A stretch of 38,432 nt of DNA, from positions 1 through 38,432 of the forward strand of contig JAOZOW010000019.1 of NCBI GenBank assembly GCA_029933075.1, written 5' to 3'. The position numbers and the translations under genes are program-made. This stretch comes from Deltaproteobacteria bacterium (GTDB lineage: Bacteria; Desulfobacterota; DSM-4660; Desulfatiglandales; Desulfatiglandaceae). The notes below the pieces were generated by a model. The model did no database searches. It saw only the letters and a program-made list of their open reading frames with translations, and had not been told where the DNA came from. Shown piece by piece: positions 23,679 through 32,402 of this stretch (positions within the stretch are counted from its first letter, which is position 1; every line of letters starts with the position of its first letter).

Positions 23679-25307
23679 ATGGAGCTTCACCCGCTGGCAG
23701 GGAAGCCTGCACCTGATTCCATTTTGATTGATGTGCAGGATCTCATATCTTCATATTATCGGGCAAAAGCAGCCGGTCCCGTGGCCTTTGGTACCTCAGG
23801 GCACAGGGGCTCTTCATTTGAAGGGACTTTCAATGAGGAACATGTGATGGCCATTGCCCAGTCCATTTGCGAGTATCGAGCCTGGAAGGGGATCACCGGG
23901 CCGCTTTTTATGGGATTTGACACCCATGCCCTTTCAGTGCCTGCGTTCAGGACTGCCCTGGAGGTATTTGCCGCAAACGGGGTGGAGACGGTGATTCACA
24001 AAGGAGACGAATACACGCCCACCCCTGTTATTTCTTTCCTGATTTTGGAGCACAACAGAGGAAAATCCAAGGGCCTGGCCGACGGTGTGGTGATTACGCC
24101 CTCTCATAATGCTCCCAAGGATGGGGGGTTCAAGTATAATCCGCCGCATGGGGGTCCCGCGGACGTGGATGTTACCGGCTGGATCGAGGAGAGAGCCAAT
24201 AAGCTTATCCGAAAAGGGACCTCGGCGATCAAGCGGGTGCCTTATAAGAGGGCGAGGAAGGCCGGGACCACCCATGAGGAGGATTTCATAGGGCCCTTTG
24301 TCACCTCACTGCCGGAGATCATAGACATGGAGGCAATCCGGGAAGCGGGAATCAGGATAGGAGTAGATCCCATGGGCGGATCCGGTATCCACTTCTGGGA
24401 CCCCATTGCCCGCAGCTATGGGCTTGACATTCAGGTAGTCAACAGGGAAATCGATCCTTCATTTCGTTTTATGACCGTGGATTCGGATGGGGTCATAAGG
24501 ATGGATTGCTCTTCGCCTTTTGCCATGGCTCGTTTGATCTCTATGGCCGATAGTTTTGATATTGCATGGGGGAATGACCCCGATTTTGATCGCCACGGAA
24601 TCGTGTGCGCCACGGGGCTCATGAACCCCAACCATTATCTGGCTGTGGCTATCTGGTATCTCTTGGGTAACAGGCCTGCCTGGGACAAGCAACTGATGAT
24701 CGGAAAAACACTGGTAAGCAGCAGTATCATCGATCGGGTGGTAAGCGACTATCACAGGACGCTCTACGAGGTTCCGGTGGGATTCAAATGGTTTGTCCAG
24801 GGGTTCATAGATGGCACAGTAGCATTTGGAGGGGAGGAGAGTGCGGGCGCGTCCTTTCTGAGAAGTGACGGAACAGTGTGGTCAACGGACAAAGACGGCT
24901 TTTCCATGACCCTTCTTGCGGCGGAGATCTTGGCCAAGACGGGCATGACGCCTGATGAAATCTACCGCGAGGTGCTGGTGCCCAAGTATGGAGACCCATA
25001 TTACAAAAGGGCGGACGGCCCCATTGATGATGTCCGTAAGTCGCGGCTCCAGACATTGACACCTGATTCCATACAGGCAAAGAATATAGCTGGGCAACCG
25101 GTCACCAATATCATGACCACGGCGCCAGGAAATGGCGCGCCGATCGGTGGCGTGAAAGTGGTGCTGGGTGATGGTTCCTGGTTTGCTTTGAGGCCGTCTG
25201 GTACGGAACCCAAGATGAAGGTCTATATTGAAAGTTTTGGCGGTGAATCGCTCTGGCAAAATATCCATGAAGAGGCCCTCCGACTCCTATTTGGCCCTTC
25301 GGATTGA
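23679..25307 (+). CDS. pgm: phosphoglucomutase, alpha-D-glucose-phosphate-specific
   Basis: A 542-residue alpha-D-phosphohexomutase of the E. coli Pgm type, interconverting glucose-1-phosphate and glucose-6-phosphate. FGTSGHRGSS (37-46) is the start of domain 1, the phosphoserine loop is ITPSHNAP with Ser142, the Mg-binding loop is NDPDFDRHG with Asp300/302/304, the sugar-binding loop GGEESAGASF is near 385, and the phosphate-binding loop RPSGTEPKMK lies near the C-terminus. ATG 23679 has a perfect AGGAGG (23666-23671) seven bases upstream; a TTG 12 codons earlier has none. It is not obviously in an operon. Confidence 0.96.
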   Translation: MELHPLAGKPAPDSILIDVQDLISSYYRAKAAGPVAFGTSGHRGSSFEGTFNEEHVMAIAQSICEYRAWKGITGPLFMGFDTHALSVPAFRTALEVFAANGVETVIHKGDEYTPTPVISFLILEHNRGKSKGLADGVVITPSHNAPKDGGFKYNPPHGGPADVDVTGWIEERANKLIRKGTSAIKRVPYKRARKAGTTHEEDFIGPFVTSLPEIIDMEAIREAGIRIGVDPMGGSGIHFWDPIARSYGLDIQVVNREIDPSFRFMTVDSDGVIRMDCSSPFAMARLISMADSFDIAWGNDPDFDRHGIVCATGLMNPNHYLAVAIWYLLGNRPAWDKQLMIGKTLVSSSIIDRVVSDYHRTLYEVPVGFKWFVQGFIDGTVAFGGEESAGASFLRSDGTVWSTDKDGFSMTLLAAEILAKTGMTPDEIYREVLVPKYGDPYYKRADGPIDDVRKSRLQTLTPDSIQAKNIAGQPVTNIMTTAPGNGAPIGGVKVVLGDGSWFALRPSGTEPKMKVYIESFGGESLWQNIHEEALRLLFGPSD

Positions 25308-25385
25308 TGGGTATGGTGGATTCCCGCTTCCTGTTTTATCGGTGCCTATAGCCGAAACTTATGAGACGGGCTAAGTAAATTTCGC

Positions 25386-25414
25386 TTGCCTATTGTATTT
25401 TGGTTAAATATAAT
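25386..25414 (+). promoter_or_regulatory. sigma-70 promoter of the small exported protein
   Basis: TTGCCT (25386-25391, four of six matches) and a perfect TATAAT (25409-25414) are separated by the ideal 17 bases in an AT-rich stretch. Transcription would begin near 25421, giving a leader of about 75 bases that contains inverted arms CTAACG (25429-25434) and CGTTAG (25463-25468) just before the ribosome site. Confidence 0.75.
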
Positions 25415-25496
25415 AAAAATTTATATTACTAACGTCGGGCCAAGCGCCCCGGGGCTTATCTGCGTTAGGGTTTCCATAAAGCGAAGGGAGGAGAAA

Positions 25497-25805
25497 ATGT
25501 CTCGGATGAAAAAAAGATCATTGGTGTTTTTCATTATTGCTATTTTTTTCGTTACAGCCATAGGTGCTCCTGTGCTGGCCGGAGAGTGGGATGATGACTC
25601 CCAGGTCACGGCCCCTTCCATGGTTGGGGATTTCCTGGTTCTTCGGCCTCTCGGTTTTTTGGCAACTGTGCTCGGGACGGCATTTGCAGTGGTGAGCCTT
25701 CCTTTTCAGCGCGGTTCAGACCAGCAGGAACTGGCGCGTCAAAAACTTATCATTGAGCCAGGCGAGTTTACTTTCAAGCGCCCTCTGGGACAATTGCCGG
25801 ATTAA
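25497..25805 (+). CDS. small exported hypothetical protein (102 aa)
   Basis: ATG 25497 follows a strong GGGAGGAG ribosome site. The product has a signal peptide (MSRMKKRSLVFFIIAIFF, probably cut after VLA before GEWDDD at about residue 29). A second hydrophobic stretch, LVLRPLGFLATVLGTAFAVVSLPF, could be a membrane helix, and the C-terminus is short and polar. I recognise the pattern of small proteobacterial proteins with a LVLRPLG-type membrane segment, but no function is known to me. It has its own promoter and terminator, so it is a single-gene unit, probably well expressed. Confidence 0.78.
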   Translation: MSRMKKRSLVFFIIAIFFVTAIGAPVLAGEWDDDSQVTAPSMVGDFLVLRPLGFLATVLGTAFAVVSLPFQRGSDQQELARQKLIIEPGEFTFKRPLGQLPD

Positions 25806-25847
25806 CGGCATGTCATCATGGAAGTAGTCAGATCCTCCTTATACAAA

Positions 25848-25882
25848 GGTCCCGCTCCATGGTGGCGGGGCCGTTTAATTTT
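25848..25882 (+). terminator. rho-independent terminator of the small exported protein
   Basis: GGTCCCGC (25848-25855) pairs with GCGGGGCC (25865-25872), one G-T pair included, around a nine-base loop, followed by GTTTAATTTT. It lies 42 bases after the stop of the small gene and 38 bases before the kinase reading. Confidence 0.75.
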
Positions 25883-25917
25883 CTGCACCAGCATCATGCA
25901 GATGCCCGGGTAGTTCT

Positions 25918-27315
25918 TTGGGGGGCGGTTTGGCAGGCGAGGAGAAGAAGGATAGGGCAGAGTCCAAGAAGCACGGGCTTACGGGGTGGCTCAAACTCAA
26001 GTTCCTGGGAGGCGGCAAGGAGGAGAGCCCCGTAGACAATAAGTTCCTGGATGATCTTTCGGATATTAAGACCATAGGTCGATACCAGATCATACGGAAA
26101 CTGGGCCAGGGCAGCATGGGCGTGGTCTATTTGGGGAAGGATCCTTATATCAACAGGGACGTGGGGATCAAGATTTCAAGACCTGCCTCCGACGTAGTAG
26201 GAGAGAAGGCCGACAAGTACCGTCAAAGTTTTTTTACAGAGGCACAGTCGGTGGGCCGGCTGGTTCACCCCAATATTGTTTCCATCTACGATGCCGGCAT
26301 GTACAAGGATTTCTGCTACATGACCATGGAATATATCGATGGCCCCACCCTCAAAAAGTTTTGCCATAAAGATTACCTGCTTCCCATTACCAATGTGGTT
26401 CAGGTAATGTTTATTGCATGCAAGGCCCTGGATTACGCCCACAGAAAAGGGGTGATCCACAGGGACATTAAGCCCTCCAACATAATGGTCAATAAGGCAG
26501 GGTATGTGAAGATCACGGATTTCGGCATTGCCAAAATCAAAACGGATCAGACTGCCTCTCAAGGCATTGTGGGGTCTCCCAGCTACATGTCCCCGGAACA
26601 GGTCAAAGACCAGCCGGTGGATGACAAAAGCGATATTTTTTCCTTAGGTTGCGTACTATATCAGCTCCTTACCGGCGAGCTGGCTTTTGCCGGGGAAAAC
26701 CATTTCTCCATCATGTACAAGATCGCGCGGGAAGATCCGGTCCCTATGCGGGAAATCCGCCCTGAAATCCCTGAAATCCTGGCCAAGATCACTCAGAAAG
26801 CCCTTGCAAAAGACCCCGTGGATCGGTATCAGACCTGCGCTGACTTCGCGTATGATCTGAGAGTGGCATTGAGGGGGTTGAAAGGGACCATTAAAACAAG
26901 CAAAGTGGAGGATATAATTGATTACATCCACAGTGTCCCTTTCTTTGAACATTTCAGCAGGGAGCAGGTGAAGGAGATATTGAAGGCCAGCAACCTTTTC
27001 AGGGTGAAGAAGGGGAAAGTCATTGTGGCAGAAGGGGAGATTGATGATTCATTCTACGTGCTGTTGAGTGGCAGGGCTTCTGTTAAGAAAAACGGCGGCC
27101 AGATTGCAGTAATCGGCCGGGGTGAATGCTTCGGGGAGATGGCTTTCCTGAGCGGTCAGGCCCGTGCAGCATCCGTGGTGGCGGAAACCGACTGCAACTT
27201 GATAAAGATCAGCGCCACCCTTCTTGACCGGGCCTCCCCGAAGATGCAGATACTTTTTTTAAAGACCTTTGCCATGACCCTGATTGGGCGTCTGTCCAAG
27301 AGCATTCAGAAATAA
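25918..27315 (+). CDS. Ser/Thr protein kinase fused to a cyclic-nucleotide-binding domain
   Basis: A 465-residue cytoplasmic protein with no membrane segment. A charged N-terminal stretch of about 54 residues is followed by a Hanks-type kinase domain (about 55-325): glycine loop GQGSMGVVY (63-71), Lys85 in VGIK, HRDIKPSN (181-188), DFG (201-203), SPE (225-227) and SDIFSLG. All catalytic residues are present. A Crp-type cyclic-nucleotide-binding domain fills about 340-460 (PFFEHFSREQVKEIL, VAEGEIDDSFYVLLSG, FGEMAF at 405-410, ARAAS with Arg416). The order kinase-then-sensor is opposite to eukaryotic PKG. The start is uncertain: TTG 25918, or TTG 25930, which is better placed after a G-rich stretch; there is no in-frame ATG. 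It converges on the carboxylase genes. Confidence 0.9.
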   Translation: MGGGLAGEEKKDRAESKKHGLTGWLKLKFLGGGKEESPVDNKFLDDLSDIKTIGRYQIIRKLGQGSMGVVYLGKDPYINRDVGIKISRPASDVVGEKADKYRQSFFTEAQSVGRLVHPNIVSIYDAGMYKDFCYMTMEYIDGPTLKKFCHKDYLLPITNVVQVMFIACKALDYAHRKGVIHRDIKPSNIMVNKAGYVKITDFGIAKIKTDQTASQGIVGSPSYMSPEQVKDQPVDDKSDIFSLGCVLYQLLTGELAFAGENHFSIMYKIAREDPVPMREIRPEIPEILAKITQKALAKDPVDRYQTCADFAYDLRVALRGLKGTIKTSKVEDIIDYIHSVPFFEHFSREQVKEILKASNLFRVKKGKVIVAEGEIDDSFYVLLSGRASVKKNGGQIAVIGRGECFGEMAFLSGQARAASVVAETDCNLIKISATLLDRASPKMQILFLKTFAMTLIGRLSKSIQK

Positions 27316-27331
27316 GATATGAGGCCTGTCC

Positions 27332-29368
27332 TCAATAAATGTCGTTGTCCCCACATGATCCATTCTTGAACCTCAGAAGTACGTCGTCAGATTCAACGGC
27401 CTGGCCAGGTGATACGAGCACTGCCTCTATCTCCCCGTCACGGGGGGAGGCAATGCTGGTCTGCATTTTCATGGACTCTATACGAAAGAGCTCCTGGCCT
27501 CTTCTTACATGTTCCCCTTCTGATACACGAACTTCAATCACCAGGCCGGGCATGGGACACTTGAGAAAAGCATCCGTTTTTTCCCTGGGACGCCTCAGCA
27601 TGAATTTGGCCAAATGCCATTCCTTAGGGGTGTATATCTCAAGGAGCCGGGTAATCCCGCAAAAGAAGGCCTGGATATGATTCTCCTGATATTTTAGACG
27701 GAACATGTGGGAGGTGCCGTCGATCGAGAGCTTTAACCGGCGTCGATAGAATTCAAATTCAGGCGTGGCGACCTGGTACAGCCTTTCATCCACAATGATA
27801 CGCCAGTGGCGCGCTGCCGAATCTCCCTCCAGGGATACGGGAAGAACGTCCTCCCCCACCTTCACTACATAACGCTGGGGCTTTCGGTGATCCACCGTGG
27901 TTCCAATCAGTGGAGACATGGGTACCAGGGAATCTCGAACCAGATTTTGCCGGCTGTGATAGACAAGCACGGCGGCCATAATCATGTAATCTATCTTCTC
28001 TTGTTCCGGCGGCCTCTTACTTCGTCCCTCCGAGAAGTGCTCATTGATGAAGTCTGTGGAGAGATCCCCGGCGGCAAAGGCGGGGTGATCCACTATGGCG
28101 TTCACAAAGTCCACATTGGTAGTCAGCCCCTCGATATGGTAGCCGTTGAGGGCTCGCACAAGCTCTCTTATCGCTTCTCCTCTATCATGGCCATGGGCGA
28201 TCACCTTGGAGACAAGGGAATCGTAATGGATTGTTACAGCGCTTCCGGCACCTACACCGTCGTCCACCCGGATATTCTTTCCCCGGGGCACGGCATAGCG
28301 GGTAACGAGCCCGGTGGTAGGAAAGAAGCCCCTGAGAGGGTCTTCCGCGCAGATGCGGGCTTCGATGGCCCAGCCTTTGAGATCAACTTCCTCCTGGCTG
28401 ACGGGCAGGGTTTCGCCTGCGGCTATGCGCAATTGCAACTCCACGAGATCTAATCCGGTGACCATCTCGGTGACCGGATGTTCCACCTGAAGACGAGTAT
28501 TCATCTCAAGAAAATAGAAATTCTTGGCAGGGTCCAGGATAAATTCAACTGTCCCGAGATTGGTGTATTCTGCCTCATGGGCCAACTTGCAGGCGAGTTG
28601 TCCCATTTTCTCCCTGAGGGCAGGGTCCAAGGCCGTCGACGGGCTCTCTTCTATGAGTTTCTGGTATCGACGCTGGATGGAACACTCCCTTTCTCCCAAG
28701 TGAACGATCTTTCCATGGTGGTCGGCAGCGATCTGAAATTCGATGTGCCTTGCTCCGGGGATATATCTTTCAATAAATATTCTATCGTCTCTGAACGCCT
28801 TCCTGGTTTCTTCCTGGCAGGCTGTGAACGCAGGCAAAAGCTCTTCCTCGGCAGATACGATCCGCATGCCACGTCCTCCGCCCCCAGATGCTGGTTTCAG
28901 AAGTATGGGGAAATTTATCTGTTTGGCGACTGCGAAGAGATGTTCAGGCGATTCCAAAGGCTTCGGATAGGCCGGGACCACGGGAAGGCCTGCTCGCTCG
29001 GCAAGGGCCTTGGAGGCTATTTTGTCTCCCAGAAGCGCGATAGCATCGGCAGAGGGCCCTATGAAGGCAAGCCCTGTGTCCTGTACAAGTCTTGCGAACT
29101 CCGCGTTTTCCGAAAGGAACCCGTATCCGGGGTGAACGGCTTCACAGGAATATTGAAGGGCGGCCTCCACGATTCTTTCCTTGAGTAGATAGGACTTAGC
29201 AGGTGATGCCGGTCCAATAAAAGCCGCTTCGTCGGCTTCTTCAACATAGGGGAGGCGAGAGTCAGCCTCGGAGTAGACGACGACGGTGCCGATCTCCATC
29301 CGTCGACATGTCCTGATTATTCGGAGCGCTATTTCACCCCTATTGGCAATTAAAATCTTTTGAAACAC
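27332..29368 (-). CDS. acyl-CoA carboxylase biotin carboxylase / biotin carrier subunit
   Basis: A 678-residue fusion of biotin carboxylase and biotin carrier, the alpha subunit of acetyl-, propionyl- or methylcrotonyl-CoA carboxylases. The biotin carboxylase part starts FQKILIANRGEIALRIIRT and has the ATP-grasp loop KPASGGGGRGMRIV, CSIQRRYQKLIEESPS and LEMNTRLQVEHPVTEMVTG. A linker of roughly 130 residues (about 470-600) probably contacts the carboxyltransferase subunit, and the C-terminal biotinyl domain has ESMKMQTS with biotinylated Lys634. Translation starts at GTG 29368 after GAGGTG, ten bases past the stop of the carboxyltransferase gene. Acyl-CoA substrate not determined; propionyl-CoA is the commonest for this arrangement. 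Confidence 0.92.
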   Translation of the reverse strand: MFQKILIANRGEIALRIIRTCRRMEIGTVVVYSEADSRLPYVEEADEAAFIGPASPAKSYLLKERIVEAALQYSCEAVHPGYGFLSENAEFARLVQDTGLAFIGPSADAIALLGDKIASKALAERAGLPVVPAYPKPLESPEHLFAVAKQINFPILLKPASGGGGRGMRIVSAEEELLPAFTACQEETRKAFRDDRIFIERYIPGARHIEFQIAADHHGKIVHLGERECSIQRRYQKLIEESPSTALDPALREKMGQLACKLAHEAEYTNLGTVEFILDPAKNFYFLEMNTRLQVEHPVTEMVTGLDLVELQLRIAAGETLPVSQEEVDLKGWAIEARICAEDPLRGFFPTTGLVTRYAVPRGKNIRVDDGVGAGSAVTIHYDSLVSKVIAHGHDRGEAIRELVRALNGYHIEGLTTNVDFVNAIVDHPAFAAGDLSTDFINEHFSEGRSKRPPEQEKIDYMIMAAVLVYHSRQNLVRDSLVPMSPLIGTTVDHRKPQRYVVKVGEDVLPVSLEGDSAARHWRIIVDERLYQVATPEFEFYRRRLKLSIDGTSHMFRLKYQENHIQAFFCGITRLLEIYTPKEWHLAKFMLRRPREKTDAFLKCPMPGLVIEVRVSEGEHVRRGQELFRIESMKMQTSIASPRDGEIEAVLVSPGQAVESDDVLLRFKNGSCGDNDIY

Positions 29369-29377
29369 TGTTTCACC

Positions 29378-30994
29378 TCACAAGGGGATGTTTCCATGCT
29401 TTCGCTTAGGTGTTTCAATCTCTTTGCCCTCAAGCACTTGAAGACTCCGGATAAGCCTGCCCCTGGTCTCACGCGGAAAGATGACATCGTCGATGTAGCC
29501 TCTTTTAGCGGCCAGGAAAGGATTTAAAAAGGTCTGCCGGTAGTCTTCCTCTTTTTCCGCGAGTGTGCGCTCGGGATCCTCTGATGACTGAATTTCCCTG
29601 CGATAAATGATTTCCGCCGCCCCTCTCGGCCCTAACACTGCAATTTCAGCTGTTGGCCATGCATAGTTGATATCCGCACCGATGTGCTTTGCATTCATAA
29701 CGAGATAGGCCCCGCCGTAAGCCTTCCTGACTATGACCGTAATCCGGGGCACGGTTGCTTCGATAAAGGCGAAGAGCAGCTTGGCCCCATGGCGAATGAT
29801 CCCCCCATGTTCCTGATCAGGTCCGGGCATAAATCCAGGGACATCCACGAAGCAGATGAGCGGGATGTTGAAATTGTCGCAGAACCGCACGAATCTCGCC
29901 CCTTTTACCGACGCATTGTTGTCGAGCACACCAGCCAGGATTGCGGGTTGATTGGCTATGAGCCCGATAGTTTGGCCTCCCAGCCGTCCAAACCCCACGA
30001 TAAGGTTGCGGGCATATTCCTTGTGGACTTCCAAGAATTCCGCTCCGTCCAACACGCTGTGAATCAGGACTTTCATGTCGTATGGCTGATCGGGTTTGAC
30101 AGGAACCAGATAATCCAGTGTAGGATCAATCCGGTCCGGAGGGTCCCTCAAATCCAGAAAAGGGGGCTTCTGCCGGTTGTTGGAAGGCAGGTAGTTGATC
30201 AATCGGCGCACTTCGCGCAGGCACAGGATGTCGTTGGGCAGGACGAAATGCGCTACACCGCTCTTTTGTGAGTGTACGGCCGCACCTCCCAGTTCCTGGG
30301 CGCTGATGTCCTGATGGATTACGGTTTTTACCACATGCGGGCCTGTGACAAACATGTAAGAGGATTGTTCAACCATGAAAGTAAAATCGGTCATTGAAGG
30401 ACTGTAGACCGCCCCGCCCGCGCACGGTCCCATTATGCAGGAGATTTGAGGGATCATCCCACTGGCTTTTACGTTCCTGTTGAATATCTCCCCGTAAGCT
30501 GCCAAGGCGTCAACCCCTTCCTGGATGCGAGCCCCACCCGAATCATTGATTCCAATGTAGGGGGCGCCTGTTCGCACAGCGTGGTCCATGACCTTGCTGA
30601 TTTTCTCGGAATGGGCTTCCCCCAGTGAGCCTCCCATGACGGTGAAATCCTGGCTGGAGACAAACACTTCCCTCCCATCAATGGTCCCGTGTCCGGTAAT
30701 GACGCCGTCGCTCAGGACCGCCCCCCCTCCTCCGATGTGCCCGCTCCTTCCGGCCTTCAACATGTCAAATTCCTCAAAGGAGCCTTCGTCAAGCAGGAGA
30801 TCGATCCGCTCCCGTGCCGTAAGTTTGCCCCTGGCATGCTGCTGTTCAATGCGGTTGCGGCCGCCGCCCTCTCTGGCTTCATCCCTCATGGCCTGGAGGG
30901 TACACAGGTTATCCTGCACGCTCTGAGGCTCCTGGTTTCCTTTGAAGCCCTTGTGGAGCCTCTTATATGGGTCGGTGAGGTTATCCTTTTTCAT
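29378..30994 (-). CDS. acyl-CoA carboxylase carboxyltransferase subunit (propionyl-CoA carboxylase beta type)
   Basis: A 538-residue carboxyltransferase with two crotonase-fold halves. RIEQQHARGKLTARERIDLLLD opens the first; GPCAGGAVYSPSMTDFTFMV is its oxyanion-hole segment; the second half contains PLICFVDVPGFMPGPDQEHGGIIRHGAKLL and KAYGGAYLVMNAKHIGAD. It moves CO2 from biotin to an acyl-CoA. ATG 30994 has AAGGAGA upstream and gives the usual length; an open frame runs 33 codons further without similarity. The biotin carboxylase/carrier gene follows after nine bases. It could instead serve as methylmalonyl-CoA decarboxylase alpha, but a linked biotin carboxylase points to an ATP-driven carboxylase. 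Confidence 0.92.
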   Translation of the reverse strand: MKKDNLTDPYKRLHKGFKGNQEPQSVQDNLCTLQAMRDEAREGGGRNRIEQQHARGKLTARERIDLLLDEGSFEEFDMLKAGRSGHIGGGGAVLSDGVITGHGTIDGREVFVSSQDFTVMGGSLGEAHSEKISKVMDHAVRTGAPYIGINDSGGARIQEGVDALAAYGEIFNRNVKASGMIPQISCIMGPCAGGAVYSPSMTDFTFMVEQSSYMFVTGPHVVKTVIHQDISAQELGGAAVHSQKSGVAHFVLPNDILCLREVRRLINYLPSNNRQKPPFLDLRDPPDRIDPTLDYLVPVKPDQPYDMKVLIHSVLDGAEFLEVHKEYARNLIVGFGRLGGQTIGLIANQPAILAGVLDNNASVKGARFVRFCDNFNIPLICFVDVPGFMPGPDQEHGGIIRHGAKLLFAFIEATVPRITVIVRKAYGGAYLVMNAKHIGADINYAWPTAEIAVLGPRGAAEIIYRREIQSSEDPERTLAEKEEDYRQTFLNPFLAAKRGYIDDVIFPRETRGRLIRSLQVLEGKEIETPKRKHGNIPL

Positions 30995-31143
30995 GAGTTC
31001 TCCTTCATCTAATGGAACAATACTTTTCTTCCCTAACACTCTGTCGGGGCGAAACCGGGCGTTGCTATCAAAGAAAAACTGAATCTGCTTCATTGAAAGG
31101 AAATTATTATGAGGGATCAGCCTTCCATGTCAAGCGAAAGCCT

Positions 31144-32061
31144 TTAGGGCCTCTCGTGCGCTGAGATAAGTGAGCGGGAAACCATGTTTACCACGCCCCA
31201 TATGGCATCTGCGGCAAGATGAGCCTCGATGGATCGGTCGAAAAGTATGTTCATTCGCGGGGGGAATTCCTCATCACCTTCCCAGAGCAGATAATATAAA
31301 GGTATCTTGGGGAAAGCCATGAATCGATATGCTGCATCGGCAAGCTCCAGGCTCTCCCCGCCGACAAGCTCGGCAGCCTTTCGAAATCCCTCGACATCAC
31401 GTCCGTAGCGCCTTACGAGGTGTGAGGTCCTGAGCTCATGGGGGCCTTGAAAGAAGTGGGCGCATTTGAGTTCCTGGACGCTTATCATTTCTCCCCTAAG
31501 GGGTTCGGGTCCGACATTGAGCAGATACACCAGACAGAGGAGTTCAAGGAGAGGGCTCTTCATGGTTTCCCACTTTCCGTCGCCCTGACGAAAGACAGAC
31601 CGGTCCTGCAGGTCGATCAGGAGATACTCTCCCATGACTGGCAGCAGCATTCCTTTTGGAGGGTAGGGTTTGGCCAGGGCATTCCCGCACACGATATCCA
31701 TGTTTCGCTTTTCAAGCTCATCCCAGTATTCAGGTGGGACCTTTATCTCCTCTCCCGATGGGGCCCTGTCTTCCGGGATTTCTCTGCGGCGTCTGTCGTT
31801 CATATCCAGGTAACTGTCGCTGAAAGGATAGGGCCCGGCCCTGAAGCGGTCGCAGGGGAACCGCTCGCAGTCCCTTGAGCAGTAAGCGATTCTCCTTTCC
31901 ATGGCGCACGCTAAAATGGGGCAAGGAGCCCCCAGGAGCCGCTCCTGGGCGGCTGCCTTTTTCCGGGCCTCCTGGCTCGTGCCCGGTCCACAGGTAGAAC
32001 AGAGGCCAAGGTTTGTAAGACCGCAGACATCGCAGTTTATGCCGCATGCGCCTGTGGGCAT
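31144..32061 (-). CDS. DUF3795-like cysteine-rich domain fused to DUF3786
   Basis: A 305-residue protein with ten cysteines in the first 70 residues: Cys6, 10, 13, 21, 24 (ACGINCDVCGL, CSTC), then 47, 52, 61, 65, 70. The spacing suggests zinc or Fe-S binding and resembles DUF3795. From about residue 110 the sequence fits DUF3786: MLLPVMGEYLLIDL, LLELLCLVYLLN, MISVQELKCAHFFQGPHEL, RYGRDVEGFRKAAELVGGES and LYYLLWEGDEEFPPRMNILFDRSIEAHLAAD. DUF3786 is frequent in anaerobic Deltaproteobacteria and related lineages, often close to corrinoid or Fe-S enzymes; its function is not established. The start ATG 32061 follows GAGAGGG. It stands alone, 341 bp behind the TIM-barrel fusion gene and 150 bp ahead of the carboxylase. 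Confidence 0.75.
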   Translation of the reverse strand: MPTGACGINCDVCGLTNLGLCSTCGPGTSQEARKKAAAQERLLGAPCPILACAMERRIAYCSRDCERFPCDRFRAGPYPFSDSYLDMNDRRRREIPEDRAPSGEEIKVPPEYWDELEKRNMDIVCGNALAKPYPPKGMLLPVMGEYLLIDLQDRSVFRQGDGKWETMKSPLLELLCLVYLLNVGPEPLRGEMISVQELKCAHFFQGPHELRTSHLVRRYGRDVEGFRKAAELVGGESLELADAAYRFMAFPKIPLYYLLWEGDEEFPPRMNILFDRSIEAHLAADAIWGVVNMVSRSLISAHERP

Positions 32062-32402
32062 TTCCGCAACCCTCTCTATGCTATCCTGCCTTGGGGGGCA
32101 GGAATAGGCTGCTTATGGGAAAGAATATTCACTGACTGGTTTCCGAAACAGGGTTAATCCTGAATTTGGCTTTTATCGTTTCGATAACTTAACCGGCACT
32201 CCTTAAGGCCGGGCCATGGGGCTCTCTTTCAGACCGCCGCAAAAGGCACCACGCAGCCTCCCTCACGGCAGATCAGCCACAAACCTTGGCAGTGCCAAGC
32301 CCCGGGAAGGAGAAGTTAGCAAAAAAGGCACAAAAACCGATTCTGGACAGAGATTATATTCACTTATTGTTGCCATGGAATAAACCGGTTTCTACGGAAA
32401 TG
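32062..32402. other. 341-bp intergenic region between same-strand genes
   Basis: I see no gene here. The short plus-strand reading in the right half starts at TTG without a ribosome site and runs into the 3' end of the fusion gene, and is best ignored. No strong terminator is visible behind the fusion gene. The interval is long enough to hold a promoter for the DUF3795-DUF3786 gene. Confidence 0.4.

Noticed and set aside
23368-23727. Plus-strand reading of 119 codons upstream of pgm
   Set aside because: It overlaps the start of pgm in another frame, lacks a ribosome site and shows no recognisable family.
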